From contig JASSUL010000004.1 of assembly GCA_031963005.1 (NCBI GenBank), positions 102,771 to 166,770 of the forward strand: DNA of 64,000 nucleotides, in the 5' to 3' direction. The notes under the pieces were generated by a model, which saw nothing but the letters and a program-made list of their open reading frames with translations, did no database searches and was not told the origin of the DNA. This document shows positions 34,503 to 44,491 of this stretch, one piece after another (the stretch's first letter is position 1; every line of letters starts with the position of its first letter). A program made the translations under genes and the position numbers. This DNA is from JASSUD01 sp031963005. Its GTDB lineage: Bacteria; Pseudomonadota; Gammaproteobacteria; Burkholderiales; Burkholderiaceae.

Positions 34503-35570
34503 TTATAACGCTTTTAAAACCGCATCGCCCATCGCTTGCGTACCGACTTTTTGCATGTCTGGAGTCCAGATATCTGCTGTACGGAAGCCTTGTGTGAGTG
34601 CTTTTTGCACTGCAGCTTCAATACGCGCTGCGGGTTCTAAAAGTTGGAAAGAATAGCGTAGCATCATTGCCGCTGACAAAATCATCGCGAGTGGATTAGC
34701 AATATCTTGCCCTGCGATATTGGGTGCTGAACCATGGGAGGGTTCGTATAATCCTTTTTGATTGGCGTCTAGCGATGCAGAAGGCAGCATGCCGATCGAT
34801 CCTGTGAGCATAGCGGCTTCATCGGAGAGAATATCGCCAAATAAATTTCCGGTCACAATCACATCGAAAGCACAGGGGTCGCGAATAAGCTGCATGGCAG
34901 CATTATCTACATACAAGTGCGTCAGCTCTACCTCAGGGTATTCATGCGCCACTGCGCTGAGTATTTCACGCCATAATGCGGAAGTCTCCAAGACATTCGC
35001 TTTATCCACACTGACTAATTTTTTTCGCCGCTGTTTTGCCGCTTGAAATGCAATATGTGCAATACGACGTATTTCTGGCTCACTATAGCGCATCGTGTCA
35101 AAGTGCTCACGCGCGCCAACAAAAAGTCCATCTACTGCGGTACGGGCACCGCGTGGCTGCCCAAAATAAATATCTCCATTGAGTTCGCGCACAATCAGGA
35201 TATCTAATCCTTGCACGATCTCCGGCTTCAAAGAAGAGGCTTGCACTAGTTCCGGATAAAGCAAAGCAGGTCGAAGATTCGCAAAAAGTCCTAACCCTAA
35301 ACGCAATCCTAAAATCGCCTGTTCAGGTCGTAATGCGCGGGGTAGGGTATCGTATTTCCAGTCTCCTACTGCGCCAAATAAGATGGCATCTGCTGAGCGC
35401 GCAAGCGAAAGCGTTGCCTCTGGCAAGGGCACTCCAAAAGCATCGTAGGCGGCTCCGCCTACCAATGCGGTTTCAAAGATGCACCCGATCCCAAGCGCTT
35501 CTAGCACTCTCACGGCCTGCGCCATGATTTCCGGGCCAATACCATCCCCCGGTAATACTGCTATTTTCAT
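34503..35570 (-). CDS. leuB: 3-isopropylmalate dehydrogenase
   Basis: NAD-dependent oxidative decarboxylation in leucine synthesis. Signatures: IAVLPGDGIGPEIM (N-terminus), GAVGDWKYD, VRELNGDIYFG, DNAAMQLI, and NLFGDILSDEAAMLTGSIGMLPSAS with the metal-binding Asp residues, then EPSHGSAPNIAG. Length 355 is normal. leuC and leuD, its usual upstream neighbours in betaproteobacteria, are not in the window. Confidence 0.97.
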   Translation of the reverse strand: MKIAVLPGDGIGPEIMAQAVRVLEALGIGCIFETALVGGAAYDAFGVPLPEATLSLARSADAILFGAVGDWKYDTLPRALRPEQAILGLRLGLGLFANLRPALLYPELVQASSLKPEIVQGLDILIVRELNGDIYFGQPRGARTAVDGLFVGAREHFDTMRYSEPEIRRIAHIAFQAAKQRRKKLVSVDKANVLETSALWREILSAVAHEYPEVELTHLYVDNAAMQLIRDPCAFDVIVTGNLFGDILSDEAAMLTGSIGMLPSASLDANQKGLYEPSHGSAPNIAGQDIANPLAMILSAAMMLRYSFQLLEPAARIEAAVQKALTQGFRTADIWTPDMQKVGTQAMGDAVLKAL

Positions 35571-35812
35571 CTACATATCCTATAAGCTAGGTGAAATATC
35601 AAAATAGGTGTTTCAAATCTCAATCAGAATTTACCAAAAAGTATATAAGTAAGCTTAAAGCTATATCCACTTATAGGAAATTTACAGAAAATACGAACGG
35701 GCCTTTAAGATCTACCGCCTAGCTTTTCGCACGCCATCAAAGGCAAACTAGGCAGCATAAATACGCTACGTATTTGCCATGTATTTGCTACCTACTTTGA
35801 AGGAGGAATGTT

Positions 35813-36367
35813 TTGGCGTCAAAAAATTTCGAGCGCTATACCTCGCTAGCCGTCATTTTGCATTGGCTTATTGCCCTATTGCTAGTATGGGGTTTTACGT
35901 TAGGCTGGGTTATGGAAGGCATCCCCAAAACCTCGCCGGACAAAATGCAGTATGTGTCTTGGCATAAATGGATCGGGGTTACTGTAGGATTTTTAGTCAT
36001 CGTGCGCATAGCATGGCGAATAACCCACCAGCCCCCCGCACTGCCTAATACAGTACCCGATTGGCAGCGCTACGCGTCACACAGTGTGCATGCATTACTG
36101 TATTTTCTGATGCTGGCTATTCCTTTAACGGGGTATTTCTATAGCTCTGCAGCAGGCCGCCCTGTGGTGTACTTAGGATTGATTCCACTCCCTCCTATTA
36201 TTGCGCCTAACCCAGATTTAAAATCCCTGCTGAAGACTTTACATGTCACGTTTAATTATATGTTGCTAGGTGCTTTAGCCCTGCATATTGCCGCAGCACT
36301 CAAGCATCATTTCATTGATCGTGATCATATACTAGCCCGTATGCTGCCGTTTCTTAAAAAGCGGTAA
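35813..36367 (+). CDS. Cytochrome b561 family protein
   Basis: 184-residue membrane protein with four transmembrane helices and haem-ligand histidines in AVILHWLIA, VSWHKWIG, LKTLHVTFNY and ALALHIAAALKHH. Members oxidise membrane quinol or scavenge superoxide. The TTG start at 35813 is supported by AAGGAGG about 7 nt upstream; an ATG at 35808 is in another frame. Downstream secF converges on it. Partners are not evident. Confidence 0.88.
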   Translation: MASKNFERYTSLAVILHWLIALLLVWGFTLGWVMEGIPKTSPDKMQYVSWHKWIGVTVGFLVIVRIAWRITHQPPALPNTVPDWQRYASHSVHALLYFLMLAIPLTGYFYSSAAGRPVVYLGLIPLPPIIAPNPDLKSLLKTLHVTFNYMLLGALALHIAAALKHHFIDRDHILARMLPFLKKR

Positions 36368-36393
36368 GTAACGCATGCAATATTGCGCATTTC

Positions 36394-36438
36394 CTGAGGC
36401 TTACGCGTTGCACACAATAAGTAACGCTTAGGCCTCAG
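36394..36438. terminator. Possible bidirectional terminator between b561 and secF
   Basis: An imperfect inverted repeat, CTGAGGCTTACGCGTT against AACGCTTAGGCCTCAG, sits between the two converging genes. There is no clear T tract, so it is a weak call. Confidence 0.35.
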
Positions 36439-36447
36439 AGCGCAAAT

Positions 36448-37398
36448 TTAAACTTGTGCCCCCGCATTGGGATCATTGTGATCTATGCGTGTCTTGATGG
36501 GACGAATGAGATCTTCACGCTTAATGCCCAACCATATTGCTAAAGCAGCCGCGACGAAAACGGATGAATAAATCCCAAATAAAATCCCAATAGTGAGCGC
36601 AACTGCGAAAAAATGAAGGCTAACGCCACCCAATAACAGCATGGCTAGCACCATCATTTGCGTGCAACCATGGGTGATCAGCGTGCGAGATATAGTACGT
36701 GTAATCGCATGATCGACTGTTTGCATGACACTCAAATCTTTTTGCTTACGAAAAGTTTCACGAATACGATCAAAAATGACCACGGATTCGTTGACCGAAT
36801 ACCCCAGCACAGCCAGTATGGCGGCCAGCACAGAGAGCGAAAATTCCCACTGAAAGAAGGCAAAACAGCCCAAAATAATAACGACATCATGCAAATTTGC
36901 GATGAGGCCTGCAACGGCATATTTCCATTCAAAGCGTATCGATAAATACACTCCAATCCCCAGCACCACGCAGAGCAGCGCTATCAATCCGCCCGTAGTC
37001 AATTCTTTGCCTACTTGAGGACCTATAAATTCGATGCGTTGGAGCTTTGCAGCAGCTTGCTCCTTGTGGATCGCTTGCAAAATTTCTGCGCTTTGTTGCG
37101 CAGCGGTACGGCCTTTTTGGAGCGGTAAACGGATAAGGATATCGCGCGATGTACCAAAGGTTTGTACCTGTGCATGCTCATAACCCAGCGTATGCAGCGT
37201 ATTTCGCACGGGCTCCAGACGGACTGCTTCAGGATAGTGCACTTCCATTAGCGTGCCTCCCGTAAACTCCACGGAAAGATGTAAACCTCTATGCACTAAA
37301 AAAAATACCGCGGCTAAAAAGGTGAGTAGCGAAATCGCATTAAATATCAGCGAATACCGCATAAATGGAATGTCTTTGCGGATACGGAAAAATTCCAT
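36448..37398 (-). CDS. secF: Protein translocase subunit SecF
   Basis: Inner-membrane partner of SecD that uses proton motive force to pull proteins through SecYEG. Six predicted helices, a periplasmic loop (FTGGTLMEVHYPEAVRLEPV), and the conserved TM4 segment LGYSVNESVVIFDRIRETF, with a Ser-Val-Asn-Glu version of the usual Ser-Leu-Asn-Asp. Length 316 is normal. It starts 75 nt after secD. Confidence 0.96.
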   Translation of the reverse strand: MEFFRIRKDIPFMRYSLIFNAISLLTFLAAVFFLVHRGLHLSVEFTGGTLMEVHYPEAVRLEPVRNTLHTLGYEHAQVQTFGTSRDILIRLPLQKGRTAAQQSAEILQAIHKEQAAAKLQRIEFIGPQVGKELTTGGLIALLCVVLGIGVYLSIRFEWKYAVAGLIANLHDVVIILGCFAFFQWEFSLSVLAAILAVLGYSVNESVVIFDRIRETFRKQKDLSVMQTVDHAITRTISRTLITHGCTQMMVLAMLLLGGVSLHFFAVALTIGILFGIYSSVFVAAALAIWLGIKREDLIRPIKTRIDHNDPNAGAQV

Positions 37399-37473
37399 TC
37401 AACGCTCCAAAGAATAGATAAGTTGTATAAAAAGAGCCATTCACACGTTTATTTAAGGCTTGTGGCAGGCCTC

Positions 37474-39330
37474 TTAACCAACCATCACTTTTTTCAATTT
37501 TTTGCGCGACCCATAGAAGAGATTGACTAGTCCTCGCGCAAAGAAAACCGAAGAAAACATCGATGTCAAAATGCCAATGCAATGCACTACGGCAAAACCG
37601 CGAAGCGGCCCTGCGCCTAATGCTAATAATGCTAAACCGGCAATGAGTGTGGTGACGTTCGAATCGACGATAGTAGCCCAGGCATGACTAAAACCTGCTG
37701 ATATCGCAGTCTGCGGCAAAGCTCCATTGCGTTGCTCTTCACGAATGCGTTCATTGATTAACACATTTGAATCAATCGCCATACCCAGTGTGAGGGCAAT
37801 CGCAGCGATACCCGGTAAAGTCAACGTGGCTTGCAAAAGGGACAAAATAGCGATGAGGAGCAGCACATTTAAGCCCAAAGCCAGTACAGAAATCATGCCA
37901 AAAACGAGGTAGTAGACAACCATGAATAAGGCGATGGCAGCTAAACCGTAACGCACAGCATCCATTCCCTTTTGGACATTATCCGCACCCAAATTGGGGC
38001 CAATCGTGCGCTCTTCAATAATATCCATGGGTGCCGCAAGGGAGCCTGCACGCAATAAAAGCGCTAAGTCATTGGCCTCTTGTGTGGTGCGAGAACCGGT
38101 AATTTGAAAGCTATCGCCTAATTCAGATTGGATCGTGGCGATAGTTAAAATTTCTGCTTTTCCTTTTTCGAAAAGGATCATGGCCATGGGTTCGCCGATA
38201 TGCTCGCGCGATATGCTTTTTAATACCCGTCCGCCTGATGCATCAAGGCGAATTTTAACGGCAGCATGTTGATTTTCATCAAATCCGGCAGAGGCATCGA
38301 TGATGCGATCCCCCGTAAAAACGACTTGCTTTTTCAAGCGAATAGACGCGCCCGTGTTTTGCATAAAGTCATCATCATCCGCAGGAGTAGGCTTGGAAAA
38401 ATCTTGAGCCCCCGCGCGGGTATCGACTAGTCGCGCTTCTAATGTGGCAGTGCGTCCGATAATATCTTTTGCTTTGGCGGTATCTTGAATACCCGGGAGT
38501 TCTACAACAATGCGATCAGTGCCTTGACGCTGAATAATAGGCTCTGCCACGCCGAGTTCATTGACGCGGTTATGCAAGATCATTTGATTTTGCTCCACTG
38601 CAGCGTCTTCTACTGCGCGCTGAGCAATATCGGTCATCGTCCCCGTTAACATATAGCCAGTCTCTACCTCCGGGGCCTTGCGCCACTGTAAATCGTGTAG
38701 ATGATCTGCCAATACGCGTCCGGCTAGGCGTGCTAATTTTTCATCCTGCACGTGTACGGTAATGCTTCTGTCTGTACGCCGAACCACCGCATGGATTTTG
38801 CGTTGACGTAAGGCGGCACGAGCATCGGTTAATGCGGTATCCAGCTTTTTATTCACTGCCGCTTGAATATCCACTTGCAAAAGAAAATGTACACCACCGC
38901 GTAAATCTAGACCCAAGTACATGGGCAAAGCATGCATGGCCTCTAGCCAAGTAGGGGAGGCGCTTTGTAGATTCAGGGCGACGATATAAGCAGGATTAGC
39001 AGGATTAGGATTTAACGCTTTAAACAACGCCTCTTTGGCGATGAGCTGCGTATCGGTATCTTGCACACGCACCAAAATATTAGCGGCATGGGCAGATCTA
39101 GAATCTGTACGAGAAGGCGCATTCAATCGAATCGTTTGCGCCGGCAGATGATGTTGAGCGAGGGTTTCTTCAACCGTTTGTAGAGTACGTGCATCCAATG
39201 CACTAGAAGGCTGGGAAGCCAATATCTGGATAGCAGGGAAGGTCCCAAACATATTTGGCAGGGTATATACAATGCCAAATAGCAAGGCTGCAAGCATTAA
39301 CGCATACTTCCACAGAGGATAACGATTCAT
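37474..39330 (-). CDS. secD: Protein translocase subunit SecD
   Basis: 618 residues. First TM at residues ~8-27, then the periplasmic P1 domain (DLRGGVHFLLQVDI near residue 130; VVELPGIQDTAKAKDIIG), and five C-terminal helices including the proton-relay motif LGMAIDSNVLINERIREE. Length is normal. It belongs to yajC-secD-secF on the minus strand; a 211-bp gap separates it from yajC. tgt, commonly upstream in betaproteobacteria, is missing. Confidence 0.97.
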   Translation of the reverse strand: MNRYPLWKYALMLAALLFGIVYTLPNMFGTFPAIQILASQPSSALDARTLQTVEETLAQHHLPAQTIRLNAPSRTDSRSAHAANILVRVQDTDTQLIAKEALFKALNPNPANPAYIVALNLQSASPTWLEAMHALPMYLGLDLRGGVHFLLQVDIQAAVNKKLDTALTDARAALRQRKIHAVVRRTDRSITVHVQDEKLARLAGRVLADHLHDLQWRKAPEVETGYMLTGTMTDIAQRAVEDAAVEQNQMILHNRVNELGVAEPIIQRQGTDRIVVELPGIQDTAKAKDIIGRTATLEARLVDTRAGAQDFSKPTPADDDDFMQNTGASIRLKKQVVFTGDRIIDASAGFDENQHAAVKIRLDASGGRVLKSISREHIGEPMAMILFEKGKAEILTIATIQSELGDSFQITGSRTTQEANDLALLLRAGSLAAPMDIIEERTIGPNLGADNVQKGMDAVRYGLAAIALFMVVYYLVFGMISVLALGLNVLLLIAILSLLQATLTLPGIAAIALTLGMAIDSNVLINERIREEQRNGALPQTAISAGFSHAWATIVDSNVTTLIAGLALLALGAGPLRGFAVVHCIGILTSMFSSVFFARGLVNLFYGSRKKLKKVMVG

Positions 39331-39541
39331 GGGCTAGATCAGTATTTTGTCTGGGGATGAAGTATCCCTAGATGAGATAAAAAAACCGATGCTTAAAAAG
39401 GGCAAATATGAGGGCAAATAGGGTACTCCATGAGCCCCCCAGTTTCTCCCTTTTTTACGATATAGGTAGAAGAGAGAATATAAGAGCTACCTCCATATAA
39501 GCCCTTTTTAATGGCACCACTGCGGGCACCACTACGCACAA

Positions 39542-39877
39542 TTACAGCGACTTGATAGTACCCTTTGGCAAAATGGCAGTGATCGCATTTTTTTGCACAG
39601 TCACCACGACACCATCGGCTATTTCTACGCCTACATAAGGATCATTGACTTTAGCCACTTTTCCTACCATGCCTGCGCTAATGGTGACTTCATCTCCCTT
39701 AGCCAAAGCGGTGAGCATAGAGCGATGCTCTTTTTGGCGCTTCATTTGTGGGCGAATCATGATGAAATACAAAACCGCAAACATTAAAACCAAAGGCAAA
39801 AAATTGAGCAAACCCGATTCTGTGCTGGTTTTCGCTACCGCTTCAGTCCCTTGTGCAAAGGCTTGACTAATAAACAT
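39542..39877 (-). CDS. yajC: Sec translocon accessory subunit YajC
   Basis: 111 residues with one TM helix (LLNFLPLVLMFAVLYFIMI) followed by the family motif RPQMKRQKEHRSML and the soluble beta domain GDEVTISAGMVGKVAKV. Binds SecDF. AGGAG lies 7 nt before the ATG. Confidence 0.96.
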   Translation of the reverse strand: MFISQAFAQGTEAVAKTSTESGLLNFLPLVLMFAVLYFIMIRPQMKRQKEHRSMLTALAKGDEVTISAGMVGKVAKVNDPYVGVEIADGVVVTVQKNAITAILPKGTIKSL

Positions 39878-40236
39878 ACTGCATCTCCTAAAAGTAGAAA
39901 AACCTATTTTGATAAGCTAAAACATTCAGAGCATAGCGTTATTGCCCTATACCCAACATCCCTTTATGACGTTTGACTTGCTCATACGCTTTTCAGCACT
40001 TTCAAGTCATAGTTCTAGACAAATCAAAAGGCCTGCATTCTAGAGGGTTTTTAGGAGATATGAAATTAAATCCCCAAAACCCTGGAAACCTTAGAACCTA
40101 ATTTATTATCTCCCAAAAGGGTCCCTATTCGCATATTTGATAAAAATGCGGTGCGGTGCAAGGTATTCACTGTACAAAAGTACAGTTCCGGTCCCTGTGC
40201 TCTTGCTCCCCCAAATAGAAATCCTTTTGGAAGATA
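39878..40236. other. Intergenic region between comF and yajC
   Basis: 359 bp, no gene. A small perfect hairpin (40169-40175 with 40180-40186) lies in the comF-proximal half. It carries the yajC promoter on its left side, as the minus-strand gene yajC begins at 39877. Confidence 0.4.
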
Positions 40237-41160
40237 CTAAACAGATTCTGATATCCCTTCTTTAGGCGTACGCAAAGCAACGAGATTGCTAACGCGCACC
40301 GCGCCTGCCTCTTTGAGTATGCTAGCTAATGCGGCTAATGTCGCGCCTGAGGTCATTACATCATCTACTACGGCAATATGCTGGCCAGCAAGAGAGCGAT
40401 TCAAAAAGGTCAGTGCAAAAGCTTGACGAAGATTGCTTTGGCGCGCATTTCTACTGAGGTGCATTTGTGGAGGGGTATCCCGAATACGTTTGAGTAAACT
40501 AGCCTGTGCAGGCACTTTGAGCGCTCGCGCAAGAGGTCTTGCGATTTCCCATGCTTGGTTATATCCCCGCACACTCAGCCGTTGTGCCGATAAGGGAACA
40601 GGAACGATACAATCAGGCCACGCTGTTGCAGGCCAGGTGGTGCGTACCGTATGCGCAAGGCGCATAGCCCATTCATGAGCAATCGCAAAACGCGCATGAA
40701 ATTTTAACCCTGCAGCTAAGGTACCTAGCGCACAACCATAATCAGCCAGAGTGAGGGTGTCATCAAAAGCGGGAGGGTGTGCTAGACATGCTCCGCATAC
40801 TGACCCGCATATTGTGCGCATAGGAGAAATATCGGCAGCAGATAGGGGAGAAAATACACCTCCTCCCTCTTCGATTCTGCCAGGCACTGAGTCCAGATCG
40901 CGCAGATCACTCGAATAGGCAAGCGGTAATGCACAGCGTATACATCGATGTTTTTGGATACTAAAATATTGCGCATCGCAATGCGAGCAAAGTCTTGTAT
41001 ACGTCGTAGAGTATTGGCAGATGAGGCAGCGGGATGGAAGCAAGGTGGATTGAAGTTTATCGCCTATGCTGGCTAATACGGTAAAAAAAGGCGGACGATG
41101 GTGTACTAATAATCGAGCTAGCGAACAAACGATTTTAGGAAGAGCACGCATGATAGGCAC
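40237..41160 (-). CDS. comF: ComF family phosphoribosyltransferase-like protein
   Basis: 307 residues. Two CxxC pairs near the N-terminus (CLIC, CSHC, then CIRC) suggest zinc binding, and the PRPP-loop-like motif HIAVVDDVMTSGATLAAL sits near residue 265. PVPLSAQRLSVRGYNQAWEIA is the standard central ComF motif. ComF acts in uptake of transforming DNA in naturally competent species; pilB-pilC-pilD, also needed for DNA-uptake pili, is nearby. The first frame codon is GTG; the ATG at 41151 is an alternative. A ~45-residue insert (SSDLRDLDSVPG...GGGVFSP) separates the metal site from the core. Confidence 0.9.
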   Translation of the reverse strand: MPIMRALPKIVCSLARLLVHHRPPFFTVLASIGDKLQSTLLPSRCLICQYSTTYTRLCSHCDAQYFSIQKHRCIRCALPLAYSSDLRDLDSVPGRIEEGGGVFSPLSAADISPMRTICGSVCGACLAHPPAFDDTLTLADYGCALGTLAAGLKFHARFAIAHEWAMRLAHTVRTTWPATAWPDCIVPVPLSAQRLSVRGYNQAWEIARPLARALKVPAQASLLKRIRDTPPQMHLSRNARQSNLRQAFALTFLNRSLAGQHIAVVDDVMTSGATLAALASILKEAGAVRVSNLVALRTPKEGISESV

Positions 41161-41586
41161 ATTGGAGCAAAGGAGGGGGGGATGTGCCTAATTAAATAAG
41201 AAACCCTGTGACTCGACCAATAGGCCAGATTGCTAAATCTAGCGCGCGGATAAAATATCTATCCCATTGAAGCAGGAATGCGCATGAGCCGAGCTATCCG
41301 CTTGCGACTCACGGCTCACCAAGTTGAGTATATATACGTGGATACCGCAAATGGCATCTGACTGCGTATGAATGGCATGAGAAGCTGCCGTGACTACTAC
41401 AACGCTCAAACTTTTTAGACAGGATTACAACGCATCTTTCACACCATCTGGGGAGTACAGGTTGCTATAAATAGTGAGGGCTGATTTATGCATAGTAAGA
41501 TTGTATAGTCCTGGTTTATTTATAGGATTTTTCTATAAAGTAAACTCAGTTCCAAGTTGATGATCTATATATAAGGAATTCAAATA
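41161..41586. other. Intergenic region before the broken ankyrin gene
   Basis: 426 bp, no coding potential. One 7-bp hairpin TGAGCCG...CGGCTCA is at ~41285-41320. Upstream ATATATAAGGAATTC supplies the ribosome-binding site of the next gene. Confidence 0.4.
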
Positions 41587-42721
41587 ATGAACCTCACGCC
41601 TACCGATGCTACTCTCCCGACCAGTCCAGTTATTTCATTTCTTAATCAAACGGCCACTAATGAGCAAGACCCTCACCTGCCAAAATTGCACCAGGCAGTT
41701 AAAGAAGAGGATTTAATTACTGTAAAAGAGCTGATCCGGAAAGACCCAAAAACTGTTATGCAGCGAGATATTGAAGGGAATACAGTTTTTCATATAGCAG
41801 CCCAAACTAATAATTTAAATGCTATTAATGTGCTAATTAGAGAACTATATCCAGAATTAGATGAAAAAATGGCAGAAGTGCTTTTTAATTCTATAAGATT
41901 TTACAATTCAGCATTAGCTAATATGAGATCTGCCTCAGGGCTTAATATAAATTATGAAAAAGCAGTAAAAAAACTAAATGAAGAGGCAGTAAAGGTACTA
42001 AATAAAGAGGCAGCAAAAGCACTGTCTGATATTACAGATTATTACTGTCAAGCATTTGCTTTTATTCATGAGATAGAAAATAAGAAAAAAACCGAGATGT
42101 AAGAATAGAAACTTCAGATGACATCAAAAGTTATTTCTCGTATATCAACGAGGCCCAAAAAAGCTTAGACAAAGCCATTTCAGCCATACAAGATTTCCCT
42201 TATATCGACCAGATCAAAAAAGACTTAGCTAAAAAAGATACCCCAGAAATTTCTAGTCAAGAAAAAATAGAGATATTTAATAAAATACTCACTCTACATA
42301 AAATAAAAGATTTTTTTTCTTCATCCCGCTTGCTAAAGGATACCTAAATATAGCAGCTTTAGCTAAAGAAGACTTCACTGTAGAACAGTTGTATCAAGGT
42401 GCGCAAGCAAAAAAAAATCTCATAGAAGCCATAAATATGCAGAACAATAAAGGAAATACAGTTCTGCACTGTGCAGATGAGAAGTTTAAAGATAATGACG
42501 GGTCGGAAGAGATCATGTCAAATCTTATCAAGTTAGAATTAATCGACATAAAGAAAGAAAATTTGGCAAGACATTCCCAACTACACTACACTGTAAAATC
42601 TGGAAATAGCGAACGCATTACTTCGGAGGTACGTGCCAACTCTCTTTACAAAGACTATGCGGCCAAATATCTTCGTCCTTCTGGTAGTATAGATAGCGCA
42701 TTTACCTATCAACTGAGCTAG
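41587..42721 (+). pseudogene. Ankyrin-repeat protein gene split by two homopolymer frameshifts
   Basis: Part 1 (41587-42102) has a polar leader MNLTPTDATLPTSPVISF and an ankyrin repeat (DIEGNTVFHIAAQTNNLNAINVLI). The frame changes at an A7 run (42085-42091); part 2 reads IETSDDIKSYFSYINEAQKSLDKAIS and ends at 42346. The frame changes again at a T8 run (42311-42318); part 3 reads FIPLAKGYLNIAALAKED and contains a second ankyrin-like segment (NNKGNTVLHCADEKF) to 42721. All parts have continuous coding character, so one ~375-residue protein is implied. Either a recent pseudogene, or expression by transcriptional slippage. Confidence 0.7.
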
Positions 42722-43228
42722 GTTCCTACATTGTAGAAAAAATTGGCGAAATGGAATCGCTACTATTTCGCCGACATTAAAAACCTTTATTTTTTATAAA
42801 GAAGAAGTCAAAAATACCAGCTTAGGATAAGCATAAAGCGGTCATATGAGACAGGCTTTGAATACATCTTTCTAGATGTTCTGCTAATTTCAGCAGATTA
42901 ATCTTATTCTAGCAGGCTTATCGCCCGACGATTCCGCCTCTCATCTCCTAAATCAATCCCTCTCTATTCTTCTGCCGCCCAACTCATTTTGCTTTATATA
43001 AAAAAACTCAACTTTGATGAATTATTTCAGGAAAGAGGGAGTTGTACGTAATGAGGTGGATTCGCCCACGCAAAACTCACCATAATTTCGTTTAATTTTA
43101 CGTACGTAGGGCACCTGATCAAGCCGCTAAATAGTATTGGTTATAGTTGGTAGTGACTTATCAGGTATGCTTATGACTGCGCTTTTCCACTTTTAAATTA
43201 GCTCCCTTCATTTTTTTAAACGATAGTC
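42722..43228. other. Intergenic region before metC
   Basis: 507 bp without a gene. A hairpin with 8-bp stem (42745-42752 with 42765-42772) follows the ankyrin pseudogene and is trailed by a T-rich stretch, perhaps its terminator. Confidence 0.4.
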
Positions 43229-44491
43229 ATGACAACAGATTCCTCCATGCAACGCACTACAGCTTTGATTCATCCAGAAACGCGAGAAACAACGCGCTGG
43301 GAATCGCTGTGCTTGCCTACGGAACGTGCCTCTACCGTGGTCTTTCCCGATTTAAAAACATTCCGATCTTCTGGTAATTGGGAAGATGATACGCAGTGGC
43401 GCTATGGAATTAATGGTACTCCGACTACTGCCGCATTGGCACAGCGCATCGCGATTCTAGAGGGAGGCGAATATGCGCTTTTGCAACCGAGCGGCTTGTC
43501 CGCTATATCCAATATTTATTTTGGGTTGGTCCGGCAAGGAGACGATGTGCTGGTTCCAGACAATGCCTATGTCTCTAATCGAGAGCATGGCGATTGGCTT
43601 GCTGAGCGCTTAGGAATTTCAGTACGGTATTACGATCCGCTTATCGGTGCGGGAATAGAGGGATTGATACAAGCAAATACCCGTCTTTTATGGATTGAAG
43701 CGCCAGGCTCGGTGACGATGGAGGTACCTGATGTGCCTGCGCTAACGCTTGCTGCACGCAAACACGGGGTTATTACAGCTATAGATAACACGTATTCAGG
43801 AGGGTTGGCTTTCCAACCCTTTATGCATGGATGTGATATTTCGATGCATGCATTAACCAAATACCCATCTGGGGGAAGCGATGTGCTCATGGGCGCTACG
43901 GTCACCAAGGATCGCGCCCTTTATAATCAATTGAAAGTAGCGCGTATGCGCATGGGCTTAAATGTCTCTGCCGACGATTGCTCGCTAGTTTTACGCAGTT
44001 TAACGAGCCTAGCAGCCCGTTTCGAGGCACACAGTCGCAGCGCTCTAGAGATTGCTCAGTGGCTTAAAAACTGCCCTGAAATTGCCTTAGTTTTACATCC
44101 TGCGCTTACCGACTGCCCAGGACATGCACATTGGAAGCGTGATTCCCAAGGAGGAGCAGGGGGGCTTTTTTCGGTAGTGTTTGATGCCACCATTACGCAA
44201 ACACAAATAGATGCCTTTATTGAAGGCTTGCATCTTTTTAAAATTGGCCTGAGCTGGGGAGGCGCGCATAGCCTGGCACTTCCTTACACCGTCTCTAATT
44301 TGCGCACGACTACCCGATGGCCACATGCAGGCATCTTGGTGCGCTTTTATATCGGTTTAGAAAATACACAAGATTTGCTTGTAGATTTAAAACATAGCCT
44401 ACGCACCCATCTGGGTTTTAGACAGCAAGATACTCAAGCAGATACTCAAACAAATCCCCAAACAAATACCGCTCCAAAAATCCAGGCATAA
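43229..44491 (+). CDS. metC: Cystathionine beta-lyase (Cys/Met metabolism PLP enzyme)
   Basis: 420 residues. PLP lysine K211 in SMHALTKYPSGGSDVLMG, the cofactor-binding RYGINGTPTTAAL and PSGLSAISN, and the Asp in TAIDNTYSGGLAF define the trans-sulfuration family; the SGGSDVLMG form matches cystathionine beta-lyases. It cleaves cystathionine to homocysteine, pyruvate and ammonia. The last ~20 residues (Gln/Thr-rich, DTQADTQTNPQTNT) are an odd extension that overlaps the end of convergent pilD by 74 bp. Confidence 0.88.
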   Translation: MTTDSSMQRTTALIHPETRETTRWESLCLPTERASTVVFPDLKTFRSSGNWEDDTQWRYGINGTPTTAALAQRIAILEGGEYALLQPSGLSAISNIYFGLVRQGDDVLVPDNAYVSNREHGDWLAERLGISVRYYDPLIGAGIEGLIQANTRLLWIEAPGSVTMEVPDVPALTLAARKHGVITAIDNTYSGGLAFQPFMHGCDISMHALTKYPSGGSDVLMGATVTKDRALYNQLKVARMRMGLNVSADDCSLVLRSLTSLAARFEAHSRSALEIAQWLKNCPEIALVLHPALTDCPGHAHWKRDSQGGAGGLFSVVFDATITQTQIDAFIEGLHLFKIGLSWGGAHSLALPYTVSNLRTTTRWPHAGILVRFYIGLENTQDLLVDLKHSLRTHLGFRQQDTQADTQTNPQTNTAPKIQA

